A DNA stretch of 9,052 nucleotides, taken from the NCBI GenBank assembly GCA_044225565.1, contig JBGAIL010000188.1, positions 1 to 9,052 on the forward strand, given 5' to 3'. The position numbers and the translations under genes are program-made. Below the pieces are notes generated by a model that was not told where the DNA came from, searched no databases, and saw nothing but the letters and a program-made list of their open reading frames with translations. Shown here one piece after another: positions 1-6,003 of this stretch. Within the stretch, counting starts at the first letter, position 1; every line of letters starts with the position of its first letter. The stretch is from CAVXAE01 sp044225565 (lineage in GTDB: Bacteria > Pseudomonadota > Gammaproteobacteria > Steroidobacterales > Steroidobacteraceae).

Positions 1-7
1 GCCCGCG

Positions 8-40
8 CCTTCCCGCGTTGCTTGCATGACGCGGGAAAGC
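8..40. repeat. Short inverted repeat at left edge
   Basis: A perfect 9-bp inverted repeat, TTCCCGCGT at 10-18 and ACGCGGGAA at 29-37, is separated by a 10-nt loop. It lies about 50 bp beyond the stop of the minus-strand lipoprotein gene and could fold in its 3' end. Neither strand has a T-run after the stem, so it is not a standard intrinsic terminator. A smaller stem (GAACGT/ACGTTC around 59-74) sits between it and the gene. Its role is unknown. Confidence 0.4.
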
Positions 41-86
41 CCGGACCGGCCTGATGATCGAACGTCCGTACGTTCCGTGACTTCGC

Positions 87-395
87 TCAGTTCGGCGGGG
101 TCGGAGTGCCCGACGTGTCCGAAGGGGGTGTCGTCGCGTCGGAAGGCGCGGCCGTCGTGCCGTCAGGATACCGCGTAGTGCCATCGGGCGCGGTAACCGA
201 GCCGTCGGGATTCGTGGTCGACTGCGTCGAGGAATCCGGCATGGCGGTACCGTCCGTGGGAGTGCCCGGCATCGTCGCTTCGGGGGCAGCGGCTGCATCG
301 TCGGCCGCGCCGGTGCTGGCGGCTTCCTGCTTGGAGCAGGCGGCCGTGGCGAGCAGGGCGGCGGCGACGCTGATCAGAAGAAGACTGCGGTTCAT
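87..395 (-). CDS. Small Ser/Thr/Pro-rich lipoprotein with PDG repeats
   Basis: The 102-residue product starts with a lipoprotein signal peptide: MNR, a hydrophobic stretch over residues 4-19, then TAAC with the lipidated Cys at position 20. The Thr at -3 of the lipobox is less usual than Leu, but the setting fits signal peptidase II processing. The residue after Cys is Ser, which would favour outer-membrane sorting by the Lol rule. The mature part is low complexity, rich in Ala, Thr, Pro, Asp and Ser, almost free of Lys/Arg, and probably disordered. Residues 63-79 contain PDG three times at an exact 7-residue spacing (63, 70, 77). The start is supported by GAGGTG five bases upstream of the ATG on the minus strand. 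It is divergent from the synthase gene at 515. I do not recognise a named family and no function can be read from the sequence. Confidence 0.8.
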   Translation of the reverse strand: MNRSLLLISVAAALLATAACSKQEAASTGAADDAAAAPEATMPGTPTDGTAMPDSSTQSTTNPDGSVTAPDGTTRYPDGTTAAPSDATTPPSDTSGTPTPPN

Positions 396-514
396 GGATC
401 ACCTCGATTGCTGTGTCGGTGGGTCACGGCGAGGGGTCGCAAGCCCTGTTCCATGTCGCCATCTGCCGTCAGCGGCCTCTGATATCCTGCCCTGCGCCAC
501 CACAGGAGGCCGTC
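396..514. promoter_or_regulatory. Divergent intergenic region, lipoprotein / KAS III
   Basis: These 119 bp separate two divergently transcribed genes and must hold both start signals unless one is transcribed from further away. On the plus strand, TGATATCCT at 480-488 resembles an extended -10 element about 27 bp before the GTG start, but no convincing -35 accompanies it. On the minus strand the ribosome binding site GAGGTG is clear but no promoter stands out. Only the intergenic position is firm; the -10 call is weak. Confidence 0.3.
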
Positions 515-1609
515 GTGCGCCACGCGACCATCACCGGCTGGGGCAAGTGCCTGCCGCCTGCCATTCTTACAAACACCGACCTCACGCAGCTGCTCGACAC
601 CACCGACGAATGGATCTCGACGCGCACCGGGATCCACGAGCGGCGCGTCTCGCACGTGTCGCTGGGCGAGCTCGGCCATGTCGCCGCGGCACGGGCCCTG
701 GCCTGCGCAGGCCTCGAAGGGCGCCAGCTCGAGCTCATCGTCTTCGGCACCTGCAGCTTCGACGAGCAGGTGCCCAACATGGCCTCGGGCGTGCAGACGC
801 GCATCGGCGCCGATGGCTGCGCCGCGCTCGATCTCAACACGGCCTGCACCAGTTTCCTGTACGGGCTCTCCACCGCCACCGCGCTGATCCGCAGCGGCGT
901 CGTACGCAATGCGCTGGTGATCGGCGCCGAGCTCATCTCGCCCTTCATGGACTGGACGGACCGTAACGTCGCGGTACTGTTCGGCGATGGTGCCGCCGCG
1001 GTCGTGCTCGAGGCCACGGATGCGGAGGAAGGCCTGCTCGCCGAGAAGCTCGGCTGCTATGGCGATGCGCGCGAGATCCTGCGCGTGCACGGCATGGGCG
1101 GCCGTTATGCGAACCGCGGCGAGCTCTACGGCATCACGCAATGGCAGTTCGAAGGCCAGGAGATCTTCAAACGCGCCGTGCAGGGCATGAGCGGCGCGTC
1201 CGAAAACGCGCTGGCGAAGATCGGCAAAACGGCGGCGGACGTGGACCTGACGATCCCCCATCAGGCGAACCTGCGCATCATCGAAGCCGTGGCGAAGCGC
1301 TCTGGCATACCGATGGACCGCGTCTACGTGAACGTGCAGCGTTACGGAAACATGTCTTCCGCGACGGTGCCCGTCGCATTGTGCGAAGCGCTCGAGGAAG
1401 GGCGTGTACGGCCGGGCAGCCTGCTGCTGCTACCGGGATTCGGCGGTGGCTTGAGCTTCTGCGCTCACGCGGTACGTTGGGGCGAACGCGTGGCGCCGCT
1501 CGCGCAATCGAACGTGGAGTTGCCGCCGAACGGGCGCAGTGCGCTCGAGATCGTCCGGGAGTTGAAGGCGGCGAAGAGCACGCCCCGCCCGGCTGTGGGC
1601 GGCCGCTGA
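515..1609 (+). CDS. Beta-ketoacyl-ACP synthase III (FabH-type)
   Basis: This condensing enzyme of the thiolase superfamily joins an acyl-CoA or acyl-thioester with malonyl-ACP, usually to start fatty-acid chains. I chose the GTG at 515 because AGGAGG (504-509) lies five bases upstream; the reading frame is open back to 413 but that part is not family-like. From 515 the protein has 364 residues and its catalytic triad falls close to the E. coli FabH positions: Cys111 in NTACTSF, His249 in IPHQAN, Asn279 in YGNMSSA. The glycine-rich C-terminal FGGGLSF motif (near residue 310) is also present. E. coli FabH has 317 residues; the extra length is mostly a C-terminal tail of about 40 residues rich in Ala, Arg and Pro. 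No other fab genes are adjacent, so it may be a second, specialised KAS III (for example a priming enzyme using longer acyl-CoAs) rather than the essential FabH. Family certain, substrate unknown. Confidence 0.9.
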   Translation: MRHATITGWGKCLPPAILTNTDLTQLLDTTDEWISTRTGIHERRVSHVSLGELGHVAAARALACAGLEGRQLELIVFGTCSFDEQVPNMASGVQTRIGADGCAALDLNTACTSFLYGLSTATALIRSGVVRNALVIGAELISPFMDWTDRNVAVLFGDGAAAVVLEATDAEEGLLAEKLGCYGDAREILRVHGMGGRYANRGELYGITQWQFEGQEIFKRAVQGMSGASENALAKIGKTAADVDLTIPHQANLRIIEAVAKRSGIPMDRVYVNVQRYGNMSSATVPVALCEALEEGRVRPGSLLLLPGFGGGLSFCAHAVRWGERVAPLAQSNVELPPNGRSALEIVRELKAAKSTPRPAVGGR

Positions 1610-1625
1610 CTCTTGCGAGCCGAGA

Positions 1626-1657
1626 CCGGTGCCGGCCTCACAGAGAGCCGGCGCCGG
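1626..1657 (+). terminator. GC-rich hairpin after KAS III gene
   Basis: An 11-bp stem (1626-1636 with 1647-1657, one G-T wobble) with a 10-nt loop begins 16 bp after the synthase stop codon. It is followed by no T-run, so it would be at best a weak intrinsic terminator or an mRNA 3'-end stabiliser. Its position between convergent genes makes a role at the transcript end likely. Confidence 0.4.
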
Positions 1658-1678
1658 CCGGAATGCGCACGATGCGGT

Positions 1679-1697
1679 CATGGGCTCGCGGCCCATG
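1679..1697 (-). terminator. Hairpin after bTHX gene
   Basis: A perfect 7-bp inverted repeat (CATGGGC/GCCCATG) with a 5-nt loop lies 20 bp downstream of the bTHX stop on the minus strand. No T-run follows. It may mark the 3' end of the bTHX transcript, but the evidence is only the stem and its position. Confidence 0.25.
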
Positions 1698-1716
1698 CGC
1701 ACCCGCCGACCACGGC

Positions 1717-1836
1717 TCAGCGCGCGGCGGCCTTCTTCGCCTTCTTGCGGCGTTTGGCCGGATCCTTCGGCCGCGTCTTGCCGAAAGAGCCGTTGTAGAT
1801 CTTGCCGCGGCGGGTCTTGCGATCGCCCTTGCCCAT
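1717..1836 (-). CDS. 30S ribosomal protein bTHX
   Basis: The product is only 39 residues and extremely basic: 17 Lys or Arg. Its N-terminus MGKGDRKTRRGKI, the following SFGKTRPK and the Lys/Arg/Ala tail are characteristic of the THX family, known from Thermus as a small peptide bound at the head of the 30S subunit and relating to plastid PSRP-4. The frame is open further upstream to 1959, but the family starts exactly at this Met, and GGAGA seven bases before the ATG supports it. The gene sits 133 bp after the end of the small helix-turn-helix gene, behind a terminator, so it is probably transcribed separately; a GC-rich hairpin lies immediately before its ribosome binding site. A gene this short is easily missed or mis-started by automated calling. 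Confidence 0.92.
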   Translation of the reverse strand: MGKGDRKTRRGKIYNGSFGKTRPKDPAKRRKKAKKAAAR

Positions 1837-1853
1837 GCAGTGTTCTCCGGATT

Positions 1854-1872
1854 GCGCCCCAGCGCGGGGCGC
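1854..1872 (-). promoter_or_regulatory. Leader hairpin before bTHX ribosome binding site
   Basis: A perfect 7-bp stem (GCGCCCC/GGGGCGC) with a 5-nt loop ends within a few bases of the GGAGA ribosome binding site of bTHX (1846-1850 on the plus strand). In the mRNA it would form in the 5' leader. It might influence translation, as leaders of ribosomal protein mRNAs often do, but that is inference. A -10-like TAGACT (1880 to 1875, minus) lies just upstream without a good -35. Confidence 0.35.
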
Positions 1873-1882
1873 GCAGTCTACC

Positions 1883-1918
1883 AAAATGAAAACCCCACCG
1901 GACGCACGTCCGATGGGG
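1883..1918 (-). terminator. Intrinsic terminator after small HTH gene
   Basis: On the minus strand a stem of 11-12 bp (CCCCATCGGACG pairing with CGTCCGGTGGGG, one G-T wobble) is followed directly by TTTTCATTTT. This is the standard shape of a rho-independent terminator. It lies 52 bp after the stop of the 56-residue gene at 1970-2140 and before bTHX, so it separates the two minus-strand genes into different transcripts. Confidence 0.8.
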
Positions 1919-1969
1919 CTGTTCGATGCCGCCGCGCCGTGGTGTGGCGGGCGACGCATCGGGGCGCGA

Positions 1970-2140
1970 TCAGCGCGAGGTCAACCGCAGGCGCTTGCTC
2001 CATGCCTTGTAGCGGACGGCCGCCTCGGAGCGTTTGAGCTTGGCGGCGATCTGCCGGACGCTCTTCTTGCCGGCGAGGCTCTTGAGCAGTTTGACGTCGG
2101 CGGCGCTCCAGCGGCGGAGGGTCTTCTTCTTTCGTGCCAT
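1970..2140 (-). CDS. Small helix-turn-helix-like basic protein
   Basis: This 56-residue gene is read on the minus strand from an ATG at 2140 to TGA at 1970. The product begins MARKKKTLRRWSAADVKLLK and continues with a pattern typical of small Myb/SANT- or homeodomain-like DNA-binding proteins: Trp11, a first helix about 13-23, a second around SVRQIAAKL (27-35), and a third around SEAAVRYKAW (38-47). The RxIAxxLxRSxxAVRxKA signature resembles many short uncharacterised proteobacterial proteins that accompany no operon. It is strongly basic at both ends, which fits nucleic-acid binding. The ribosome binding site is weak (GGGA about 11 bases upstream). The reading is supported by the fold-like pattern, by a following intrinsic terminator and by a -10-like element upstream. 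No specific target can be named. Confidence 0.78.
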   Translation of the reverse strand: MARKKKTLRRWSAADVKLLKSLAGKKSVRQIAAKLKRSEAAVRYKAWSKRLRLTSR

Positions 2141-2178
2141 GCGGATGATCCCGTGCGTTGAGTTTAAGGGTGGCGCAT

Positions 2179-2207
2179 CTTATAGAAAGCAAAGCGACAA
2201 AAGCCAC
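2179..2207 (-). promoter_or_regulatory. Candidate promoter for small HTH gene
   Basis: On the minus strand TATAAG (2184 to 2179) matches the -10 consensus in five of six positions and lies in the most AT-rich part of the region, about 40 bp before the ATG at 2140. The hexamers at -35 distance (around 2207 to 2201) match poorly. The call rests on the -10 and its position. Confidence 0.35.
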
Positions 2208-2370
2208 TTTTTGGAGGCTGATTTTCGTATTTCCTCACGTCGGCGCGCGCGCGCGGGACGGCTTTCCCCCGGCCCAATCAACTCAATTCAACAGTCGAGC
2301 GGCGCAGGCGCCCCATTTTGAGACTGTCGGACGGTCGTTCAATACGGGGGTGCGCGGAGGGGTCGCACCG

Positions 2371-2434
2371 GGCCGTCCGCGGGGCCCGTGAGGCTTCCGC
2401 GCCACAGGTGCGGGACCCGTTTCGCGGACCGGCC
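2371..2434. repeat. Nested long stem-loop
   Basis: Three inverted segments nest around one loop. GGCC 2371-2374 pairs with 2431-2434, GTCCGCG 2375-2381 with 2423-2429, and GGGCCCG 2382-2388 with 2411-2418 (one bulged A). This gives 18 Watson-Crick pairs, interrupted only by single-base bulges at 2415 and 2430 and a four-base bulge at 2419-2422. The loop is about 20 nt. It does not end in a T-run. It lies just upstream of the candidate promoter of the RRM gene, so it would be a DNA-level element or part of a transcript from elsewhere rather than that gene's leader. Confidence 0.5.
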
Positions 2435-2443
2435 GGCCCTGCC

Positions 2444-2472
2444 TTGCCCGGGTTTTGGGCTTGAGGTATCGT
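2444..2472 (+). promoter_or_regulatory. Candidate sigma-70 promoter for RRM gene
   Basis: TTGCCC at 2444-2449 and TATCGT at 2467-2472 are separated by 17 bp; each matches its consensus in four of six positions. If used, transcription would start near 2479 and give the RRM gene a leader of nearly 190 nt. This is a pattern match only, in GC-rich DNA where such matches are not common but not decisive. Confidence 0.33.
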
Positions 2473-2617
2473 CGCCCGCGGTTCGTGACCTTTCCCCTTT
2501 CCCTGCCGCCTGTCTGGCCTGGTGCCGGCTTCCGAGTTGAGAAAAGCCGAATCGTTCTCGATCCAGGTGGCAGCGGATGTATCCCTTCCCTGCCTGTATG
2601 TTTCTGGGCACGTTGTT

Positions 2618-2654
2618 GCGCCGCGGATGCGGCGCCGCGGGCCCGCTTCAGGAG
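2618..2654 (+). promoter_or_regulatory. Leader hairpin and RBS of RRM gene
   Basis: A perfect 7-bp GC stem (GCGCCGC 2618-2624 with GCGGCGC 2629-2635, four-base loop) lies 14 bases before the ribosome binding site AGGAG (2650-2654). The site is 12 bases from the ATG, rather long. The stem could affect access to the site or transcript stability; no function is shown by sequence alone. Confidence 0.35.
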
Positions 2655-2666
2655 CTTGTTTCCGTC

Positions 2667-2978
2667 ATGACGAAAATCTACGTCGGCAATCTGCCGTTTT
2701 CCGCCACTGAGAGCGAAGTCCGCGAGCTGTTCGGCCAGCACGGGACCGTGGAATCGGTGAGCCTCATCACCGACCGCGAGACCGGTCGCCCGCGCGGCTT
2801 CGGCTTCGTGGAGATGTCGCGTGCCGATGCCTCGCGCGCCATCCAGAGCCTCAACGGGAAAGACATGGGCGGCCGCCCGCTCCGCGTCAACGAGGCGCAG
2901 GAGCGCACCGGTGGTGGCGGTGGTCGTGGCCCCGGTGGTGGCGATCGCGGCGGCGGCGGCGGTCAGCGCCGCTGGTAA
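2667..2978 (+). CDS. Single-RRM glycine-rich RNA-binding protein
   Basis: The 103-residue protein is one RNA recognition motif followed by a short glycine/arginine tail. RNP2 is IYVGNL (residues 4-9) and RNP1 is RGFGFVEM (43-50), both with the aromatic residues that stack on RNA bases. The domain ends about residue 79, and residues 82-103 are mainly Gly with Arg, Asp and a final RRW. Such proteins bind single-stranded RNA; in cyanobacteria and some proteobacteria they are linked to cold or stress conditions, but a role here is only inferred. I chose the ATG at 2667 because the RRM begins there; the frame stays open to 2577 without family similarity. The gene has its own terminator and is convergent with the Kor operon. 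Family call is firm. Confidence 0.92.
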   Translation: MTKIYVGNLPFSATESEVRELFGQHGTVESVSLITDRETGRPRGFGFVEMSRADASRAIQSLNGKDMGGRPLRVNEAQERTGGGGGRGPGGGDRGGGGGQRRW

Positions 2979-3010
2979 CCGTCCTGCCCTGACGGGCATG
3001 CGGTAACGCA

Positions 3011-3045
3011 AAAGGCCGGGCTTCGCGAGAAGCCCGGCCTTTTTA
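3011..3045 (+). terminator. Bidirectional intrinsic terminator
   Basis: A perfect 13-bp stem (AAAGGCCGGGCTT 3011-3023 with 3030-3042) closes a 6-nt loop and runs into a T-run ending about 3044. On the minus strand the same stem is followed by four T residues. It lies 33 bp after the RRM stop and a few bases beyond the korB stop, so it can end both convergent transcripts. Confidence 0.9.
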
Positions 3046-3051
3046 TTGGCG

Positions 3052-4107
3052 TCATCGATAGCGCGCCAGGATCTTCTCGAGACCCCTGGAGCCGGGTGAC
3101 AGCTTCTCGTAGGGAACGCTGTTGAGCGGCGCGTCCGGTGTTCCGTTCAACTCGTGGAACTCCGGCTGGGCCGGCTCGACGAAGAGCAGCCCCGTGAGGT
3201 ACTCGCCCGCCTTCATGCGCTCCTGGATCCGCGCGGCCGCGACCGTGCGGTCGGTCGGGTCATAGCCTTCCTCCAGCTTGCGCAGCACGATGCGGCTGCC
3301 GTCGTGCATCACGACCGGCAGCGACTCCCCCGCTTTGTAGTCCGCCTTGATCTCGCGCTCGAACGGGATGAAGTCCGCGTGTACGGCGGGCTCATAGTGC
3401 TCGCGCGTGTAGGCATAGCTCTTGGTCGAGCCCTCGTGATCGTTGAACGTGACGCAGGGCGAGAGCACGTCGATGAGCGCGAAGCCCTTGTGCCTCAGGC
3501 CAGCCTGGATCAGCGGCACCAGCTGCTCCTTGTCGCCGGAGAAGCTGCGCGCGACGAAGCTGGCCCCCAGGGTCATGGCGAGCAGCACCGGATCGATCGG
3601 CGGCTGCACGTTGGTCTCGCCCTTCTTCGCCTTGGTGCCGATGTCCGCGGAAGCGGAGAACTGCCCCTTGGTGAGCCCGTACACCCCGTTGTTCTCGATG
3701 AGGTAGAGCATGTTGAGATTGCGGCGGATGGCGTGGCAGAACTGGCCGAGTCCGATGGAGAGCGTATCGCCATCGCCCGAGATGCCGATGTACTGCAACT
3801 GCCGGTTGGCTGCGTTCGAGCCCATCGCGATCGACGGCATGCGGCCGTGCACGGAGTTGAACCCGTGGCCACCGGAGACGAAATACGCAGTGGTCTTGGA
3901 CGAGCAGCCGATGCCTGAGAGCTTCACGAGGTTCTGCGGCTGCAGATCGATGCCCCACGCGGCCTCGGTGACGGCAGCCGTGACGGAATCGTGCCCGCAC
4001 CCTGCGCAGAGCGTGGACAGCGAGCCTTCGTAATCGCGGCGTGTGAAGCCCAGCGCGTTCTTCGGCAGCGAGGGATGTGCGACCTTGGGTTTTGCGATGA
4101 AAGTCAT
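3052..4107 (-). CDS. korB: 2-oxoacid:ferredoxin oxidoreductase, beta subunit
   Basis: This 351-residue protein is the thiamine-diphosphate-binding beta subunit that, with the alpha subunit, decarboxylates a 2-oxoacid (likely 2-oxoglutarate) oxidatively to acyl-CoA. The TPP motif is clear: GDGD at 111-114 and NN at 139-140, with YGLTKGQ just after. Four cysteines fit the single [4Fe-4S] cluster of this subunit: Cys34 and Cys37 in CAGCGH, Cys68 in GIGCSS and Cys218 in SPCVTFN. Length and the long C-terminal region after the Cys218 motif match the KorB/PorB type of two-subunit enzymes. The start ATG overlaps the stop of the alpha gene by four bases (ATGA, 4104-4107), so translation is probably coupled. 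2-Oxoglutarate is preferred over pyruvate from overall family resemblance, not from a diagnostic residue. Confidence 0.92.
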   Translation of the reverse strand: MTFIAKPKVAHPSLPKNALGFTRRDYEGSLSTLCAGCGHDSVTAAVTEAAWGIDLQPQNLVKLSGIGCSSKTTAYFVSGGHGFNSVHGRMPSIAMGSNAANRQLQYIGISGDGDTLSIGLGQFCHAIRRNLNMLYLIENNGVYGLTKGQFSASADIGTKAKKGETNVQPPIDPVLLAMTLGASFVARSFSGDKEQLVPLIQAGLRHKGFALIDVLSPCVTFNDHEGSTKSYAYTREHYEPAVHADFIPFEREIKADYKAGESLPVVMHDGSRIVLRKLEEGYDPTDRTVAAARIQERMKAGEYLTGLLFVEPAQPEFHELNGTPDAPLNSVPYEKLSPGSRGLEKILARYR

Positions 4108-5954
4108 CGGGCGACCGCCTCCTTCGGCTGGGCCTGGGGCCGCGGCCGCACCTCCGCCAGCACCCCTTCGACGATGAAGGACGAGGAGATGGGCAGGCCG
4201 TCGTAGTGCAGCAGCGAGCGCAGCCTGGCTTTATCCACGGCAGTCTCGAGCGTGAGCAGGGAGCGGAACTGCGCATCGCGGTTCTGCTCGACGACGAACA
4301 GCAGCCGGTGGCTCGCGAGGAAGCGCTCCACTTCCTCGCCGAACGGGAAGGCGCGCACGCGCATGTAGTTCACGGAAACGCCCTCCGCTTTCAGCACGTC
4401 GATGGCTTCGCGGATCGCGCCATCGCAGCTGCCGAGCGAGACGATGCCGATTTCCGTCGTAGGGCCGGCCGTGGCGGGCTGCGCATCGATCACGGGCCGC
4501 GGAACGAGCGCCTTCGCCGTGTTCCACTTGCGCACCAGGCGGTCCAGCACGAGCTGATAGTCCGCGGAGTCCTCCGTATAGACGCCGTACTGCGTGTGCC
4601 CCGAGCCGCGCGTGAAATACGCGCCTTTGGCATGCACACCGGGCAACGTGCGATAGGTGATGCCGTCGCCGTCCTTGTCCACGTAGCGGTGGAACTTCTC
4701 GAGCTTCTCGATTTCCTCGAGGCTCAGCATCTTGCCGCGGTCGGGGCGATACGCGTCGTCCCATTTCAGATCGCGGCACATCCAGTCGTTCATGCCGATG
4801 TCGAGGTCCGACACCACCATCACGGGCGTTTGCAGCCGCTCCGCGAGATCGAACGCCTGCGCAGCCATGTAGAAGCACTCTTCCGGATTGGCCGGGTAGA
4901 GGCAGACGTGCTTCGTGTCGCCGTGCGAGGCATACGCGCAAGCCATGAGATCGCCCTGCTGCGTGCGAGTGGGCATGCCGGTGGAAGGACCCACACGCTG
5001 GATGTCGAACAGCACTGCCGGCACCTCGGCGTAGTACGCGAGACCCAGGAACTCGCTCATCAGCGAGATTCCGGGACCGGACGTGGCGGTGAAAGCGCGC
5101 GCGCCGTTCCACATCGCGCCGATCACCATGCCGATGGCGGCGAGCTCGTCTTCCGCCTGGATGAACGCGAAGTTCTTGCGGCCCGTCTGCGGGTCCACGC
5201 GATTGCGGTCGCAGAAGGCCTTGAACGCATCCATGAGCGAGGTCGACGGGGTGATCGGATACCACGCGCCCACGGTCGCTCCGGCGAAGACGCAGCCGAG
5301 CGCCGCAGCCGTGTTACCGTCGATCATGATGTGGCCGGCGGTCTTATCCATCCGTTCGACGCGCAGCGGCAGCGGGCAGGGATGCGTCTGCTTCGCGCAG
5401 TCGTAACCGAGCTGGATGGCCTTCATGTTGCTCTCCACCAGCGCCGGCTTTTTGGCATAGGTCTCGGCGAGCAGCTCGCGGATCTTGTCCAGATCGAGAT
5501 CGAGCAGCGCGGCGAGCACGCCGGCGTAGCAGATGTTCTTCATCAGGATGCGCGTGCGCACGCCGTTGAAGTTCTCGTTGCAGAGCTTCGCGAGCGGCAC
5601 GCCGATCACCGTGATGTCGTCGCGCTTCAGCAGCGCGGGGCGCGGCCAGGTGGAGTCGTAGATGAGATAGCCGCCGGGGGCGACGTCCCGCACGTCCTTC
5701 GCGTAGGTCTCCGCGTTCATGGCCACCATGATGTCCGTGCGGCCGGAGCGGGCGACGTAGCCGTCCCGGGTCACACGGATCTCGTACCACGTGGGCAGGC
5801 CCTGGATGTTGGAGGGGAAGTAGTTCTTTCCCATCACCGGGATGCCGCTCCTGAAGATGGACTTCATCAGCAGCGTGTTGGCGCTCGCGGAGCCGGTGCC
5901 GTTGACGGTGGCGACCTTGATGACGAAATCGTTGATGCGTGCGACTGGCGACAT
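4104..5954 (-). CDS. korA: 2-oxoacid:ferredoxin oxidoreductase, gamma-alpha fused subunit
   Basis: The 616-residue protein combines two parts that are separate subunits in four-subunit enzymes. Residues about 10-200 are the gamma domain (starting FVIKVATVNGTGSASA), followed from about 208 by the alpha part. In the latter, YPITPST (232-238) is the pyrimidine-binding/2-oxoacid motif, and TATSGPGISLMSE and GPSTGMPTRTQQGDL are strongly typical of the KorA type. The C-terminal third is the transketolase-like domain II. No cluster cysteine motifs are expected or seen here. It lies second in the operon, 57 bp after the GltD-like gene and overlapping the beta gene by four bases. The ribosome binding site is weak. 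It is full length with no frame damage. It pairs with the beta subunit at 3052; aerobic bacteria use such enzymes beside, or in place of, 2-oxoglutarate dehydrogenase. Confidence 0.92.
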   Translation of the reverse strand: MSPVARINDFVIKVATVNGTGSASANTLLMKSIFRSGIPVMGKNYFPSNIQGLPTWYEIRVTRDGYVARSGRTDIMVAMNAETYAKDVRDVAPGGYLIYDSTWPRPALLKRDDITVIGVPLAKLCNENFNGVRTRILMKNICYAGVLAALLDLDLDKIRELLAETYAKKPALVESNMKAIQLGYDCAKQTHPCPLPLRVERMDKTAGHIMIDGNTAAALGCVFAGATVGAWYPITPSTSLMDAFKAFCDRNRVDPQTGRKNFAFIQAEDELAAIGMVIGAMWNGARAFTATSGPGISLMSEFLGLAYYAEVPAVLFDIQRVGPSTGMPTRTQQGDLMACAYASHGDTKHVCLYPANPEECFYMAAQAFDLAERLQTPVMVVSDLDIGMNDWMCRDLKWDDAYRPDRGKMLSLEEIEKLEKFHRYVDKDGDGITYRTLPGVHAKGAYFTRGSGHTQYGVYTEDSADYQLVLDRLVRKWNTAKALVPRPVIDAQPATAGPTTEIGIVSLGSCDGAIREAIDVLKAEGVSVNYMRVRAFPFGEEVERFLASHRLLFVVEQNRDAQFRSLLTLETAVDKARLRSLLHYDGLPISSSFIVEGVLAEVRPRPQAQPKEAVAR

Positions 5955-5983
5955 GGCTGGCTTCGTTCTCGGCTGGGAGGTCG

Positions 5984-6003
5984 GGCGCCCGTGCCGGGGC
6001 GCC
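5984..6003 (-). promoter_or_regulatory. Intercistronic hairpin between GltD-like gene and korA
   Basis: A perfect 7-bp stem (GGCGCCC 5984-5990 with GGGCGCC 5997-6003, six-base loop) occupies the 57-bp gap between the first and second genes of the operon. No T-run follows on the minus strand, so it is not an ordinary terminator. It could protect or process the polycistronic mRNA. Confidence 0.4.

Larger units (their letters stand above)
2141..2666. other. 526-bp gene-free region between divergent genes
   Basis: No coding sequence with family character is visible on either strand here; the open frames present are uninterrupted only because the DNA is GC-rich. The left third (about 2160-2240) is relatively AT-rich and probably carries the promoter of the small helix-turn-helix gene. 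A run of alternating GC lies at 2243-2255. The middle holds a nested stem-loop (2371-2434) and the right part a candidate promoter and leader for the RRM gene. The region is longer than typical spacers in this window, so an unannotated small RNA or a regulated leader is possible. Confidence 0.5.

Noticed and set aside
106..966. Plus-strand open frame across the lipoprotein gene and the start of the KAS III gene
   Set aside because: It overlaps two supported genes, changes character midway to an Arg/His/Ala-rich product and has no family features.
392..1261. Minus-strand open frame antisense to the KAS III gene
   Set aside because: The sense strand encodes an intact condensing enzyme with its triad; the antisense product has no recognisable motif.
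1837..1959. Upstream extension of bTHX to an 80-residue protein
   Set aside because: The family begins at the internal Met, which has its own ribosome binding site; the extension would translate through a terminator and a leader hairpin.
2243..2255. Alternating GC run as a possible Z-DNA or regulatory site
   Set aside because: Thirteen bases of alternating GC are not unusual at this base composition and no partner element is visible.
2577..2666. Upstream extension of the RRM protein by 30 residues
   Set aside because: The RRM starts right after the ATG at 2667, which has AGGAG upstream; the extension has no similarity to RRM proteins.
2283..3011. Minus-strand 242-codon open frame across the RRM gene and its upstream region
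   Set aside because: Composition is Arg/Ala/Gly-rich with no motif and it is antisense to a clear RRM gene.
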